Positions 62,915-64,000 of a stretch of DNA of 64,000 nucleotides are shown here, piece after piece; positions within the stretch are counted from its first letter, which is position 1; each line of letters starts with the position of its first letter. The notes below the pieces were generated by a model. The model did not search any database, was not told the DNA's origin, and was given only the letters and a program-made list of their open reading frames with translations. The stretch is from Bacteroidales bacterium (GTDB lineage: Bacteria; Bacteroidota; Bacteroidia; Bacteroidales; P3), in assembly GCA_017559135.1 (NCBI GenBank), contig JAFYSZ010000024.1:62001-126000 (forward strand), given 5' to 3'. The position numbers and the translations under genes are program-made.

Positions 62915-64000
62915 TATTTGTTTTTTAATCGGTTAAGAGTTTTAAAAATCTGGGTTTGCTCGTTTTCCCAACATAGTTCGCTTGCTGCTTTTTCGCAATT
63001 TTTTGCAATAGAGTCAAGTTTTTCGTTGTCGGATAAAAGAGAAGTGATTTGTTTTGCTAAATCTTGCGGTGAGTAAGAGGAGAGAAAAACTCCTGTTTTG
63101 TATTTTTCTACAACGTATTTAATCTCTTGTAAAGGAGAAACTAAGACGGGTACATAGCAAGCAATGTATTCAAAAATTTTATTTGGCAAACTGATTGCGT
63201 AATTGCCGTTTGTGGGTTTGTCAATAGAGATTGCAAGTTTTGCAGTTTTTGTTTTGCTTATCATTTCCTCAAAAGGTAGTCTGCCGAGGAAGTGAATTTT
63301 TTCTTCAAGTCTTAGTTCTTTTACTCTTTTTTCTAAATTTGATTTTATATCTCCCTCACCCATAATAAGAAGTTTTGCATTTATCCATTGCATTGCTTCA
63401 CATAATTCTTCTAACCCTCTTTCTATGTTTACTGCTCCTTGCCAAACAATGATATTTTCTTTATTTGCAGAAGGAATTTGAATGTTTGTTGTAGTATTTC
63501 TTGGGGGAATGTTTCTGACTACAAGACTTTCTTTCTTGTATTCTTCTTTAAAATAATCTTTTATAGGATTGCAAACAGTGAAAACAGCATCGCAACCTTT
63601 GATGCAGTGTTTTTCTACACATTTCCATACTTTTTGTGCAAAAGGATTGTCTTTTAATTCTGGTACTTGTGTGAAATGTTCGTGAGAATCAAAGATTAAA
63701 GGTTTTCTTTTGAGTTTTGCAACTAAGTAATTAGGAAGTAGAGTGTCTAAGTCGTTTGCCCAAAGATAATCTTGCTTTGAAAAAAGGAGATAAAAAAATA
63801 GTTTGAGGTTTAATTCTGCATAATATATTGCGTTTTTCTTGAAAATAATTGATAGTCTTGTGCATTTGTAGGAGCGAGAGGGTAGAAGGGGAGAATGTTT
63901 AAAAGCCCTGCCGATTAGTTTTACTTCTAAACCATAATCGACAAGGCTTTTGCAGGTTTTATTTACCCTATTATCACAAATTAAATCGTTACTTACACTT
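62914..64000 (-). CDS. Glycosyltransferase family 4 protein, 5' end beyond the right edge
   Basis: The minus-strand frame is open from its stop at 62914 to the window edge, about 361 residues, although its first internal ATG is only at 63393. It begins VSNDLICDNRVNKTCKSLVD and GLEVKLIGR, a GT-B N-terminus, so only a few residues are missing. LWANDLDTLLPNYLVAKLK, FDSHEHFTQVPEL, FTVCNPIKDYF, NIIVWQGAVNIERGLEEL and the C-terminal ISLPNKIFEYIACYVPVLVS (the E-x7-E donor-binding region) identify it as GT4. The donor is unknown. It ends overlapping the GT2 gene. Confidence 0.85.
   Translation of the reverse strand, partial: SVSNDLICDNRVNKTCKSLVDYGLEVKLIGRAFKHSPLLPSRSYKCTRLSIIFKKNAIYYAELNLKLFFYLLFSKQDYLWANDLDTLLPNYLVAKLKRKPLIFDSHEHFTQVPELKDNPFAQKVWKCVEKHCIKGCDAVFTVCNPIKDYFKEEYKKESLVVRNIPPRNTTTNIQIPSANKENIIVWQGAVNIERGLEELCEAMQWINAKLLIMGEGDIKSNLEKRVKELRLEEKIHFLGRLPFEEMISKTKTAKLAISIDKPTNGNYAISLPNKIFEYIACYVPVLVSPLQEIKYVVEKYKTGVFLSSYSPQDLAKQITSLLSDNEKLDSIAKNCEKAASELCWENEQTQIFKTLNRLKNK

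Noticed and set aside
63393..63393. Start codon of a short glycosyltransferase at 63393
   Set aside because: The same frame is open to the window edge and encodes the GT-B N-terminal domain, so the ATG is internal.

Overview
The window is a contiguous chromosomal segment from a low-GC member of the Bacteroidota, most likely Bacteroidales-like, though order level is uncertain. The evidence is consistent across the window. Promoters match the Bacteroidota -33 TTTG / -7 TAnnTTTG pattern and Shine-Dalgarno sequences are weak or absent. There is a type IX secretion type-B C-terminal domain protein beside a GldD-like lipoprotein. The tRNA-tuf-tRNA-secE-nusG-rplKAJL-rpoBC-DUF3467 order is present, as are a glycine-lipid type acyltransferase pair, a GWxTD protein, and short arginine-decarboxylase and PepSY-like proteins typical of the phylum. 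No rRNA, CRISPR array, insertion sequence or prophage was seen.

Layout. 1-3570: start of a GldD-like lipoprotein leaving the window on the minus strand, a secreted choice-of-anchor-L/CHU_C protein, birA, and a decayed partial copy of the secreted protein. 3571-17488: information-processing block with two tandem promoters, four tRNAs, tuf, tRNA-Trp, secE, nusG, L11, L1, L10, L7/L12, rpoB and rpoC, ended by a strong terminator, then a DUF3467 gene. 17496-34343: surface-polysaccharide locus of the Wzx/Wzy type. It holds two near-identical UDP-sugar dehydrogenases about 11 kb apart, UDP-glucose dehydrogenase, RmlA, RmlB, flippase, YdjC-like deacetylase, TupA-like ATP-grasp protein, polymerase, GalE, two GT2 enzymes and a truncated epimerase. 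A DUF3791/DUF3990 toxin-antitoxin-like pair and a saccharopine/alanine-dehydrogenase-like gene are embedded in it. RmlC, RmlD and an initiating sugar-phosphate transferase are not in the window.

34632-41679 (minus): a GWxTD-GT2-tadA-rel operon and rpsA. 41852-47974 (plus): aldehyde dehydrogenase, the two acyltransferases for an aminolipid, engB, pfkA and a YitT transporter-like protein. 48028-51321 (minus): a PepSY-like lipoprotein, a histidine kinase/response regulator pair and an FKBP lipoprotein. 51501-54408 (plus): arginine-decarboxylase-like enzyme and aspartase; then a minus-strand lipocalin. 55223-57094: a two-gene AAA ATPase plus PD-(D/E)XK-like protein, the best candidate for an undescribed defence-type system here. 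57116-62045: a trans-sulfuration family lyase, a patatin/Omp85 fusion, a LolD-type ATPase and RlmB. 62042-64000 (minus): two glycosyltransferases, the last running off the right edge.

A family of AT-rich palindromic repeats built on TTTCTATGAAA or TTTCTTAGAAA sits in at least three intergenic regions (about 18203, 34450 and 55085). Base composition is mosaic. A GC-richer tract covers about 23987-25860 and ends inside the flippase gene, and T-poor, A/C-ending codon tracts occupy the 3' half of the first secreted protein and the first UDP-sugar dehydrogenase.
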